64,000 nucleotides of DNA from assembly GCA_965199705.1 (NCBI GenBank), contig OZ241359.1, forward strand, positions 1,488,001-1,552,000. The letters are read 5' to 3'. A program made the position numbers and the translations under genes. The stretch comes from Azophilus sp965199705. GTDB lineage: Bacteria > Pseudomonadota > Gammaproteobacteria > Pseudomonadales > Azotimanducaceae. Position 1 is the stretch's first letter. Each line of letters opens with the position of its first letter. The notes beneath the pieces are model-generated. The model ran no database searches, was not told the origin of the DNA, and saw nothing but the letters and a program-made list of their open reading frames with translations. Shown here one piece after another: positions 53,806-61,254 of this stretch.

Positions 53806-54468
53806 ATGATTCGTATTCTTGTGGCGGACGCGCATCGATTGTTCCGCACGGGGCTTGCAAAAATGCTGTCGGAAGATCAAGGCTTCCGAATCGTGGCAGA
53901 GGCAGATACCGGAGAGCAGGCTGTTGATCTGGCAAGGGAATTTCTGCCACATATCGCGTTGATTGACGTACTTCTTTCCGGCATAGGCGGCTTTGAGGCA
54001 GCGCAGCGAATCGTTCGGCTCGGCCAGAACGTGCGAGTCGTGGCGTTGACGGCCTGCCACAGCAATCCTTTCCCTGAACGCATGCTGCGGGCTGGCGCGA
54101 GCGGCTATCTCACCAAGGGCGTGGATCAGCAGGAACTGCAATGCGCTCTTCGCAAGGTCTTCGCCGGCCAACGCTATGTATGCGCCGAAATAGCCCAGCA
54201 ACTCGCGGTTTCAGCCTTCAGCCCCATGGATGATCAACCCTTCAGCCGTCTGTCTGCGCGCGAGATGCAGATCATGTTGATGGTTGTCAATTGCGCCAAG
54301 GTCAGCGAGATTTCGGAGGGGCTGCACCTGTCTCCGAAAACCGTGAACAGCTATCGCTACCGTATCTTCGACAAGCTCGGGGTCTCCAGCGATGTAGAAT
54401 TGACATTGCTGGCCTTGCGCTACGGCCTGATGCCCCCCGAATCCATCGGCAGGGCAGAATTCGGCTGA
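53806..54468 (+). CDS. gacA: GacA/UvrY-type response regulator
   Basis: 220 residues. REC domain with phospho-acceptor Asp54 in HIALIDVLLSGIGGFEA and Lys near 105 in GYLTKGV. The LuxR-type HTH is SAREMQIMLMVVNCAKV and LHLSPKTVNSYRYRIFDKL, closely matching GacA/UvrY. Its acidic pocket reads VADAH: Asp8 is kept but the second acid at position 9 is Ala. In most relatives gacA is followed by uvrC; here a WS/DGAT gene follows instead. GGGGGAG ribosome site. It would control small RNAs of the Csr/Rsm system. Confidence 0.9.
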   Translation: MIRILVADAHRLFRTGLAKMLSEDQGFRIVAEADTGEQAVDLAREFLPHIALIDVLLSGIGGFEAAQRIVRLGQNVRVVALTACHSNPFPERMLRAGASGYLTKGVDQQELQCALRKVFAGQRYVCAEIAQQLAVSAFSPMDDQPFSRLSAREMQIMLMVVNCAKVSEISEGLHLSPKTVNSYRYRIFDKLGVSSDVELTLLALRYGLMPPESIGRAEFG

Positions 54469-54506
54469 CGGCCCTTCAGGCCGCAGAGCCTCGGAGACCA
54501 TTGAGC

Positions 54507-55946
54507 ATGCGCCTTACCGCTCACGATGCAAGCTTCCTCTACGCCGAGACCAGCCGGGCGCCCATGCACGCGGCATCCATCTCCGTGGTGGATGGCGAAG
54601 TTTCGCTTGCGGCTGTACGCGAACAAGTGGCCTCGCGCCTGCATCTTGCGCCCGGATTACGCCAGCGCCTGGTCATGTCGCCGTTTAATCTGGCGCATCC
54701 CAAATGGGTGGATGATCCCGATTTCTGTATTGATCACCATGTGCGCGCCCATGCCCTGACACCAGGTGTTGATCTTGATTCAGCGATCAAGGCGGCAGTG
54801 GTGCTTGCAGAGCCGCTGTTGCCTCGCAATCGCCCACTCTGGTTGACCTGGGTCATCTCCGGCGTGCCGGAACGCACGATATTGCTGCAGATGGTTCACC
54901 ATGCCATGGTGGATGGCGCGTCTGGCGTTGATCTGTCCCGCATCCTGCTCGATCTGCAACCGGAACCCGCGAAACCGGAACCCGCGCCCGACTGGCAACC
55001 GGAGCCCCTGCCGGATTCAGCTACCCTGATTGGCGAAGCCCTGCAGGAGCAGATGACCGACGCAGCTGCCGGCCTTGCCCGGGGCCTGCGCGGCTGGCAG
55101 CAGCATGGACAGGAAATGATGCGTCGCGCCGGGGAATCCATCACCCGTTTCACGGCTGAACCGGTGATGATGGCGCCCTGGAACGCCGGCCTGGTTGGTC
55201 CGAAACGACAACTGGCCTGGCTTCGTTATGGCTTTGCCGAGTTTCGTGATATCCGACGCGCCTTCGGCGGCACCATCAACGACGTTGTGCTGACCCTGGT
55301 GGCGGAAGCGGCGGCGCGTTATCTGGCGGAGCACAAGCAGGCGACAAGGGGGCAACACCTGCGCCTGATGTGCCCGGTCAATGTCCGCCGTGAGGAAGAT
55401 GCCGGGGCGCTTGGCAATCGAGTCTCGGGTGTCTTCCCGATCTTTTCGGTCGTGCCCATGCCGGTGGCTGATCGGTATCGGGCAGTGCGCCGGGAAATGG
55501 AACAGATCAAGCAGAGTCAGGAGGCTCAAGCTCTGGCCCTGATGATGGAGATGAGCCCGTCACCACCGCCGGTTCTGTTTGGCGCAAGCCAGCTGGTTGG
55601 CACGATCTGGGACCCCACCGCGATTGCCGCCGAGCTGCCGGCGCCGAAACTGCCGCCTGGCCCTTTGCCATTGCCTCTGGCCGGGTTCAACTTCACCTGC
55701 ACCAATGTGCCGGGTGTTCAGGTGGCTCAGTACATTGCTGGCGCCAAGGTTCTGGACATGCTTCCCTTGCTCATGCTTGGTGGGCAGCTTGGCTACGGCG
55801 TGGCGGTGATGAGCTACAACAGGCAGATCTACTTCAGCTTGATTTGCGATCCCGGCCTGATGCCCGATCTGCCGCTGATGGCGCAAAAGCTGGACGAGGT
55901 CTTTCAGGCGCTGCGTCAGGCAGCCGGTTCAGAGCAGGAGCAATAA
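54507..55946 (+). CDS. wax ester synthase/diacylglycerol acyltransferase
   Basis: 479 residues from the ATG at 54507; the frame upstream overlaps gacA. It has the catalytic HHxxxDG as VHHAMVDGASG (His131-132, Asp136), LTAHDASFLYAETSRAPMH at the start, and the late GPLPLPLAGFNFTCTNVPG. It makes wax esters or triacylglycerol from acyl-CoA and an alcohol or diacylglycerol at the inner membrane. Followed by a GNAT and then, convergently, a CYP153-type alkane hydroxylase, an arrangement that suggests storage of hydrocarbon-derived fatty acids (inference). Confidence 0.92.
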   Translation: MRLTAHDASFLYAETSRAPMHAASISVVDGEVSLAAVREQVASRLHLAPGLRQRLVMSPFNLAHPKWVDDPDFCIDHHVRAHALTPGVDLDSAIKAAVVLAEPLLPRNRPLWLTWVISGVPERTILLQMVHHAMVDGASGVDLSRILLDLQPEPAKPEPAPDWQPEPLPDSATLIGEALQEQMTDAAAGLARGLRGWQQHGQEMMRRAGESITRFTAEPVMMAPWNAGLVGPKRQLAWLRYGFAEFRDIRRAFGGTINDVVLTLVAEAAARYLAEHKQATRGQHLRLMCPVNVRREEDAGALGNRVSGVFPIFSVVPMPVADRYRAVRREMEQIKQSQEAQALALMMEMSPSPPPVLFGASQLVGTIWDPTAIAAELPAPKLPPGPLPLPLAGFNFTCTNVPGVQVAQYIAGAKVLDMLPLLMLGGQLGYGVAVMSYNRQIYFSLICDPGLMPDLPLMAQKLDEVFQALRQAAGSEQEQ

Positions 55947-55948
55947 CC

Positions 55949-56539
55949 ATGCAAGCCTTGCAATCTCTGGTGGCGCAATACCCGAAGTCGGTGAAGGTCG
56001 GCAATGGCTCGGCTGAAATCCGGGTGATGAGCCAGGCAGACCGGGAGGCCGTCATCGCCTTTGCCCGCTCACTGCCTGAACAGGACCTGTTGTTTCTGCG
56101 TATCGACATCACGGAAGCAGACAACGTCAACGCCTGGGTTGCCAATCTCGAATCCGGCCAGGCATTCTCCCTGGTCGCTTATGCTGACGACGTCATGGTG
56201 GGCTATGCGACCGTGGAGCAACATGTGGCCAGGTGGACGCGGCGCGTAGGCGAAATCCGGATCAACGTGAGCGCAAGTCATCGCTCGCGCGGGCTTGGCC
56301 GAAGTCTCACCTCCCAGATATTCGATGCAGCCCGCGCCATGGGCCTGAAGAAGCTGGTGGCGCACATGACGCCGGATCAGAGCGGCGCACAGGCTGCCTT
56401 CGGGCGGCTCGGATTCGTGCCGGAAGCGCTACTTGCCGACCACGTTGAAGATCGCGCCGGCAACCTGCACGATCTGGTCATCATGTCGCTCGACATGGAC
56501 GGACATTCCAGCCACGTTGCCGAGCCGTTGCGTCTCTGA
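55949..56539 (+). CDS. GNAT-family acetyltransferase
   Basis: 196 residues from the ATG at 55949, with AGGAG upstream and 2 bases from the WS/DGAT stop. The acetyl-CoA site is VSASHRSRGLGRSLTSQIF (R-x-R-G-L-G), and KKLVAHMTPDQSGAQAAFGR is the later helix. The substrate is unknown. Likely translationally coupled to the upstream gene. Confidence 0.86.
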   Translation: MQALQSLVAQYPKSVKVGNGSAEIRVMSQADREAVIAFARSLPEQDLLFLRIDITEADNVNAWVANLESGQAFSLVAYADDVMVGYATVEQHVARWTRRVGEIRINVSASHRSRGLGRSLTSQIFDAARAMGLKKLVAHMTPDQSGAQAAFGRLGFVPEALLADHVEDRAGNLHDLVIMSLDMDGHSSHVAEPLRL

Positions 56540-56547
56540 ACGTCAGG

Positions 56548-56624
56548 GCGTCAGCCTGTTCCGAACATGGCGCCAGGAGCGCCGCATCACCGCGCCCTCG
56601 CTGGCGCCCCATCCGGGCTGACGC
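56548..56624. repeat. nested inverted repeat between convergent genes
   Basis: The outer arms GCGTCAGCC (56548-56556) and GGCTGACGC (56616-56624) pair over 9 bases. Inside them GGCGCCAG (56569-56576) and CTGGCGCC (56601-56608) pair over 8. Located between the GNAT stop and the CYP153-type stop, so it could act as a bidirectional 3' structure. No T-run is present. Confidence 0.75.
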
Positions 56625-56634
56625 ACTTTCCGGG

Positions 56635-57885
56635 CTATCGACGGTGTACTTGAACCGGCAGTTCGCGATAGCCCTTGACGAAGCTTGAGGGCACCCGAAC
56701 GGGCTCGCCCACCACTTCAATGGCCCGGAATCTGGCCAGGATTTCCTCCCAGAGGATGCCCAACTGCATTTCCGCCAGACGATTGCCCATGCATCGGTGG
56801 ATGCCGTAGCCGAAGGAGAGATGGCTGCGCGCGTTCGGCCGGTCCACGATCAGCTGGTCTGCGTTCGGGAATACGGATTCATCGCGATTGCCGGAGACAT
56901 ACCACATGGCTACCTTGTCGCCGGCCCGAATCTGCTGGCCGCGAAACGTCAGGTCGCGGCCGGCAGTGCGCCGCATGTAGGCCAGGGGCGTCTGCCAGCG
57001 GATGATCTCGGATACAGCGTTGGGGATCAGGTCGGGGTTGCCCCAAAGCCTGGCTGCCTGTTCCGGAAAGAGGTTCAGCGCCAGCACGCCGCCCGAGATG
57101 GAGTTCCGGGTGGTGTCATTGCCGCCAACGATCAGAAGAATCAGGTTGCCCAGATACTCCTGCGGCCCCATGTTGCGGGTCGCCGACCCTTGCGCCAGCA
57201 TGGACACCAGATCATTGCCGCCGGCGCCGTCCTTGCGGTCCGCCCAGAGTTGATTGAAGTAGCCCAGACATTCGAGCAGCTCCACTCGTCTCTGTTCTTC
57301 ACTTTCGACGATGCCCATCTCTGGCGTCGCCGTTGCCACATCGGACCAGCGCGTCAACTTGTAGCGGTCCTCGAACGGGAAGTCGAACAGGGTGGCGAGC
57401 ATCTGCGTGGTCAACTCGATCGATACCTTGTCCACCCAGTTGAAGGTTTCCCCTACCGGCAAGCTGTCGAGGATGTTGCACACCCTTTGCCGAATGGTCG
57501 GCTCCAGCGTCTTCAGATTGCGCGGCGCCACGGATGGCGCCACTGTCTTGCGTTGCTCGTCATGCTTGGGTGGATCCATGGCAATGAACATTGGCAACGG
57601 CAGCTCCTCGTCCTGATCAGCCAGCACGATCGTGTCTTCAGAGGAGAAGGCTTCCGGTTGCGTATCCACTGCCTTGATGTCCTGGAAGCGGGTAATGGAC
57701 CAATAGGGGCCGAATTCGCTTTCCTTGCAGTAGTGCACTGGCGCTTCCTGTCGCAGCCGCTCGAACCAGGGCCAGAGGGTGTCGTTCTCGAAAAGATCCC
57801 GAGCGCTTGGGTCGAACTCTTCAAGGGGCGTACTGTAGGCGAGTTGCTCGGCGTCGCTGGCGGCTGCTGCGGCGAGTGCGGACAT
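56635..57885 (-). CDS. cytochrome P450, CYP153-like terminal alkane/fatty-acid hydroxylase
   Basis: 416 residues. The I-helix is LLIVGGNDTTRNSISGGVLA, the sequence FDFPFEDRYKLTRWSDVAT and the GNDTTRNS block are characteristic of CYP153. The haem loop is FGYGIHRCMGN and the K-helix has EIIRW. CYP153 enzymes hydroxylate the terminal carbon of medium alkanes or fatty acids with ferredoxin and FdR; those partners are not adjacent. The AGAGGG ribosome site is good. It is 60 bases upstream of a minus-strand SDR, and the order would allow alkane-to-alcohol-to-aldehyde steps (inference). Confidence 0.92.
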   Translation of the reverse strand: MSALAAAAASDAEQLAYSTPLEEFDPSARDLFENDTLWPWFERLRQEAPVHYCKESEFGPYWSITRFQDIKAVDTQPEAFSSEDTIVLADQDEELPLPMFIAMDPPKHDEQRKTVAPSVAPRNLKTLEPTIRQRVCNILDSLPVGETFNWVDKVSIELTTQMLATLFDFPFEDRYKLTRWSDVATATPEMGIVESEEQRRVELLECLGYFNQLWADRKDGAGGNDLVSMLAQGSATRNMGPQEYLGNLILLIVGGNDTTRNSISGGVLALNLFPEQAARLWGNPDLIPNAVSEIIRWQTPLAYMRRTAGRDLTFRGQQIRAGDKVAMWYVSGNRDESVFPNADQLIVDRPNARSHLSFGYGIHRCMGNRLAEMQLGILWEEILARFRAIEVVGEPVRVPSSFVKGYRELPVQVHRR

Positions 57886-57945
57886 CCGGGAATCCCTCTT
57901 GCTGATTGGCGTATCTGCGGCAGTTTAGTGGACGCGGCCCACCTG

Positions 57946-58716
57946 TCAAAGCGATGCGCAGGCATGGCCGCCATCCACGACCAGCACCGAGCCGGTCATC
58001 CAGGCGGAGGCGTCCGAGGCGAGCAGCAACAAGGGGCCGTCCAGATCCGGAAACTGGCCGTATCGACGCATGGGAATGCCTTTCACGAAGTCCGTCGAAC
58101 GCTCTCCTTCCAGCAAAAGTCGGCTGACGTCGGTAAGGATGTAGCCTGGCGCCAGTGCATTGACGCGAATACCGTCCTTGGCGGCTTCCAGCGCCATCAC
58201 CTCTGTCATGCGCGTCAAGCCGCCCTTGGATACGGCATAGGGGAACTGTCCCTTGATGGTGCGCCGGTCCGTGATGGACGATACCTGGATGATGTTGCCA
58301 CCGCCTCGGCCGTGTTGTCGCACGCGCTCGGTATAGGACCGCGACGCCATCCACGGACCCTTGAGGTTGGTGTCCAGAACCCGGTCCCACTCTGTCTCGT
58401 CAATCATGGCGTAGGTCTTGGCGCCCGCCTCGACGCCGGCATTGTTGATGAGCACGTCCACGGGGCCAAATGCGGCCTCGCAAGCATCGAAGAAGGCTTC
58501 GATGCTGCTGGCCTGGGTGATGTCCAGAGACGCACAGAAGCTCTCGTGGCCAGCCGCCTGCAACGCCCGAGCCCGCGCCTCGATCTTCTGCAGACGACGC
58601 GCGCCCAGAGACACCCGCGCCCCGGCGTCTGCGAGAACGCCGGCAAAGTGATGGCCGATGCCGGAGGAAGCGCCAGTGACGACGATATGCTTGCGGGTCA
58701 GATCGAATAGATTCAT
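57946..58716 (-). CDS. short-chain dehydrogenase/reductase
   Basis: 256 residues. HIVVTGASSGIGHHFAGVLA, NNAGVEAGAKTY, FPYAVSKGGLTRMTEV with Tyr-Lys, and SVLVVDGGHACASL. Upstream of the CYP153-type gene on the same strand, so the two may share a message. The substrate is unknown. Confidence 0.9.
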   Translation of the reverse strand: MNLFDLTRKHIVVTGASSGIGHHFAGVLADAGARVSLGARRLQKIEARARALQAAGHESFCASLDITQASSIEAFFDACEAAFGPVDVLINNAGVEAGAKTYAMIDETEWDRVLDTNLKGPWMASRSYTERVRQHGRGGGNIIQVSSITDRRTIKGQFPYAVSKGGLTRMTEVMALEAAKDGIRVNALAPGYILTDVSRLLLEGERSTDFVKGIPMRRYGQFPDLDGPLLLLASDASAWMTGSVLVVDGGHACASL

Positions 58717-58843
58717 GGGCTTCGTTTCGCGTTTGATGGCTGGCAGCTTGCGTTAAACTGCGCCTTCGCATCGGCCAGCAGGAGACATCATGCCACAGTC
58801 AACACGCAAGATTTCGCGGCGCTGCCGCCGGGAGGCCTGATTC

Positions 58844-59650
58844 ATGGCGGAGCACAGCAACCGGATAGCAGTGGTGACCGGCGCCAGCCGGGGCATCGGC
58901 AAGGGCATCGCCCGGGCGCTCGGTGAACAGGGTGCTACTGTTTACGTCACCGGGCGCACGGTCGGTGACGGCGAGCGCACCATCGACACCACGGCCCGCA
59001 TGGTGACCGAAGCCGGCGGTGAAGGCCGCGCCATTGCCTGCGACCACGGCGATGATGCGCAGATCGAGGCCCTCTTCGCCCGCATTGGCGAGGAGGCGGG
59101 GCGCATCGACTATCTCGTCAACAATGTGTACAAGATTCCCGATCCGCCAGCCTGGGGCGGTGGTTTCTGGGATCATCCCATTCAGATCTGGGACGATCAG
59201 GTCGGCATCGGCCTGCGCGCCCACTATGTGGCCAGTTGGCATGCAGCGCCCTGGTTGTTCAAGGCCCCTGCTGGCGCCGCCATCGTCAATGTGTCGTCTC
59301 CCGGTGGCCAGAACTACCATTTCTCCTGCTCCTACGGCACCGGCAAGGCGGGCCTGGACCGCCTCACCGCAGACATGGCCATCGAGCTTGAGCCGAAGAC
59401 TGTCGCCGCCGTGGCGCTTTATCCAGGCTCCGTTGCCACCGAGTTCATCCAGGATGTGGCGGCCACCCGCGGCATGGACCTGTCGCAGTCGCAGACGCCC
59501 CTCTTCGTGGGGCGCAGCGTCTCCGCGCTGCTGGCGAGCGCAGACCTGATGGCGCGCAGCGGCTCCATACAGTGGGTGCAGGATCTGGCCGAGGAATTCG
59601 ACCTGTACGACGAACATGGCAAGCGCCCACCGCCGTATGCGCAACGCTGA
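58844..59650 (+). CDS. short-chain dehydrogenase/reductase (DHRS1-like)
   Basis: 268 residues. [32 protein letters not shown] with an atypical NNVY instead of NNAG, and SYGTGKAGLDRLTADM with Tyr-x-x-x-Lys. The NNVY and HPIQIWDDQ features match the DHRS1 group. Divergent from the SDR at 57946 across 127 bases. Confidence 0.87.
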   Translation: MAEHSNRIAVVTGASRGIGKGIARALGEQGATVYVTGRTVGDGERTIDTTARMVTEAGGEGRAIACDHGDDAQIEALFARIGEEAGRIDYLVNNVYKIPDPPAWGGGFWDHPIQIWDDQVGIGLRAHYVASWHAAPWLFKAPAGAAIVNVSSPGGQNYHFSCSYGTGKAGLDRLTADMAIELEPKTVAAVALYPGSVATEFIQDVAATRGMDLSQSQTPLFVGRSVSALLASADLMARSGSIQWVQDLAEEFDLYDEHGKRPPPYAQR

Positions 59651-59865
59651 GGCGGGCGGATACCACGTCCGCCTGTGTGCCCGTACAGCCCGCACACAGC
59701 GCACATCGAATCACTTCAGGGTTACAAGTCGTCATGGGCGCGGCGCCCTCGTGATTCGGCGTAGGCGCCAGGAAATTCCTCTTGGCCCTGAATGGGTCGA
59801 TTTCGCACACGAATTGGCGTCATGTCGCACATGCAAGGCCGGTTTCGCAGTGCACAGTGGTCGCC

Positions 59866-60975
59866 ATGCAGCACGACGCCACCTACAAGGCCGCCTTCGC
59901 CCACCCGCGCATGATCCGCGATCAGCTGATCCTGCTCGAACAACTGCTCGGAGACCGGTTGCCCATGCTGCGTCGCCTGCGCCTGGATACGCTGGAACGG
60001 CTGCCCAGTGAATATCTGACCGACAATCTGGAACAGCGATTCGGTGACATGGTTTGGCGGGTCGCCTTGCAACCGTCGGCGGACGACAAAGACGATGAAC
60101 CACACTGGCTGCACATCCTGGTGATGCTTGAATTTCAGTCTCGCTCAGACTGGATGATGGCCGCACGAGTGCAGAGCTATGCGACCCTGCTTTACCTTGC
60201 TCTGCACAGGGAAAAACCGTTCAGCGCCAGCAACCCGGTCCCGCCAGTGCTACCGATTGTGCTCTACAACGGTTCCAGTCCATGGCATGCGCCGCTGAAC
60301 CTGTCGGCCCTGACGCACCCAGGCGGGATGGAAGCAGCGTCAGCGGATGTATCAGCACAGGCAGAGGGTGAAACCGGCAAGCCCGGAGCGTTGGGCGCGC
60401 ATGTGGGGCCGATGGGTCTGGTGGGAGACGGCTATGTTCTGGTCGATCAACAGGCCCTGTTGGGCGAGGAACTGCCGGAAGGCAATGCGGCGACGCTGCT
60501 GGCGTGGATCGAGGGTCTGACCAGTCCAGAAGACCTGAAGCGTGTAGTGGAGCGCTGTTTGCAGTGGCTTTCCGGGGTGGAAGATGGCAGTCTTTTGGAT
60601 GTGCTGCAGCGTTGGCTGGAGGCATGGGTTCGAAATGCGGATATAGGGGACGAGGAGGAGTGGCTTATGAAACTGGTCAGGCTGAGGGAATCGACCGACG
60701 AAGTGGTGCGACAACCGGCTGACCCGGCTGAGCGGGTGGCGCTATGGAAGCAGCAGCTGATTGAGAAGGGCGAGGCCGAAGGCGAGGCGAAAGCGTTGGC
60801 TCGGGAGCGCGCCCTGCTTGAGCGTCAGGTTGCGCTGCGGTTTGGCGGCGATACGGTGAAGCGTTTCGGCGCATTGCTGGCGGGCGTTTCTGACCCGGAG
60901 CGTCTGGACGAGGTGGGAGAGTGGATCATCGAATGCCAAGACGGCGCCTCGTTGCTTGCGCGAATGGCTGATTGA
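59866..60975 (+). CDS. Rpn-family recombination-promoting nuclease/transposase_31-like protein
   Basis: About 369 residues from the ATG at 59866; GTG at 59857 is an alternative. QHDATYKAAFAHPRMIRDQL at the start and WLHILVMLEFQSRSDWMMAARVQSYATLLYL is the PD-(D/E)xK-type nuclease core. The C-terminal EKGEAEGEAKALARERALLERQ and LDEVGEWIIECQDGASLL is the usual helical tail. Related proteins promote RecA-independent recombination. Stand-alone, so its activity here is inferred from family. Confidence 0.8.
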   Translation: MQHDATYKAAFAHPRMIRDQLILLEQLLGDRLPMLRRLRLDTLERLPSEYLTDNLEQRFGDMVWRVALQPSADDKDDEPHWLHILVMLEFQSRSDWMMAARVQSYATLLYLALHREKPFSASNPVPPVLPIVLYNGSSPWHAPLNLSALTHPGGMEAASADVSAQAEGETGKPGALGAHVGPMGLVGDGYVLVDQQALLGEELPEGNAATLLAWIEGLTSPEDLKRVVERCLQWLSGVEDGSLLDVLQRWLEAWVRNADIGDEEEWLMKLVRLRESTDEVVRQPADPAERVALWKQQLIEKGEAEGEAKALARERALLERQVALRFGGDTVKRFGALLAGVSDPERLDEVGEWIIECQDGASLLARMAD

Positions 60976-61035
60976 TGTCCGCCTGGCCCTCTCACCTCAA
61001 CATGACTGCCTGATATCAGAATTACTGAAAGGCAC

Positions 61036-61107
61036 TGAGCCCGTGAGCCCGTGAGCCCGTGAGCCCGTGAGCCCGTGAGCCCGTATGCCCCGAGCCCGTA
61101 TGCCCCG
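61036..61107. repeat. 8-bp tandem repeat array plus 15-bp repeat upstream of TonB receptor promoter
   Basis: TGAGCCCG occurs six times in perfect tandem (61036-61083). The array continues with TATGCCCCGAGCCCG and a second partial copy TATGCCCCG (61084-61107). The last repeat base is directly before the -35 hexamer of the promoter at 61108. Confidence 0.92.
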
Positions 61108-61135
61108 TTGACACGCGCCTTGTGCAAGCGATAAT
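61108..61135 (+). promoter_or_regulatory. sigma-70 promoter for the TonB receptor at 61255
   Basis: TTGACA (61108-61113), 16 bases, GATAAT (61130-61135). Close to consensus. It abuts the tandem repeat array, and the expected leader is about 113 bases. Confidence 0.72.
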
Positions 61136-61254
61136 GCTTCGCTGTTTGCAAGCGTCAGGCCGACGGTTGCAGCATTGGAATGTTCGTGAATGATGGCGGT
61201 GTTGTGATGTATCGCTGTCTCTGGTCTTGTTCAATTCCATGGGGGGAGAAGAAC

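Noticed and set aside
56797..58710. 637-codon plus-strand frame opposite the CYP153-like gene and SDR
   Set aside because: No domain; the minus-strand genes have clear motifs.
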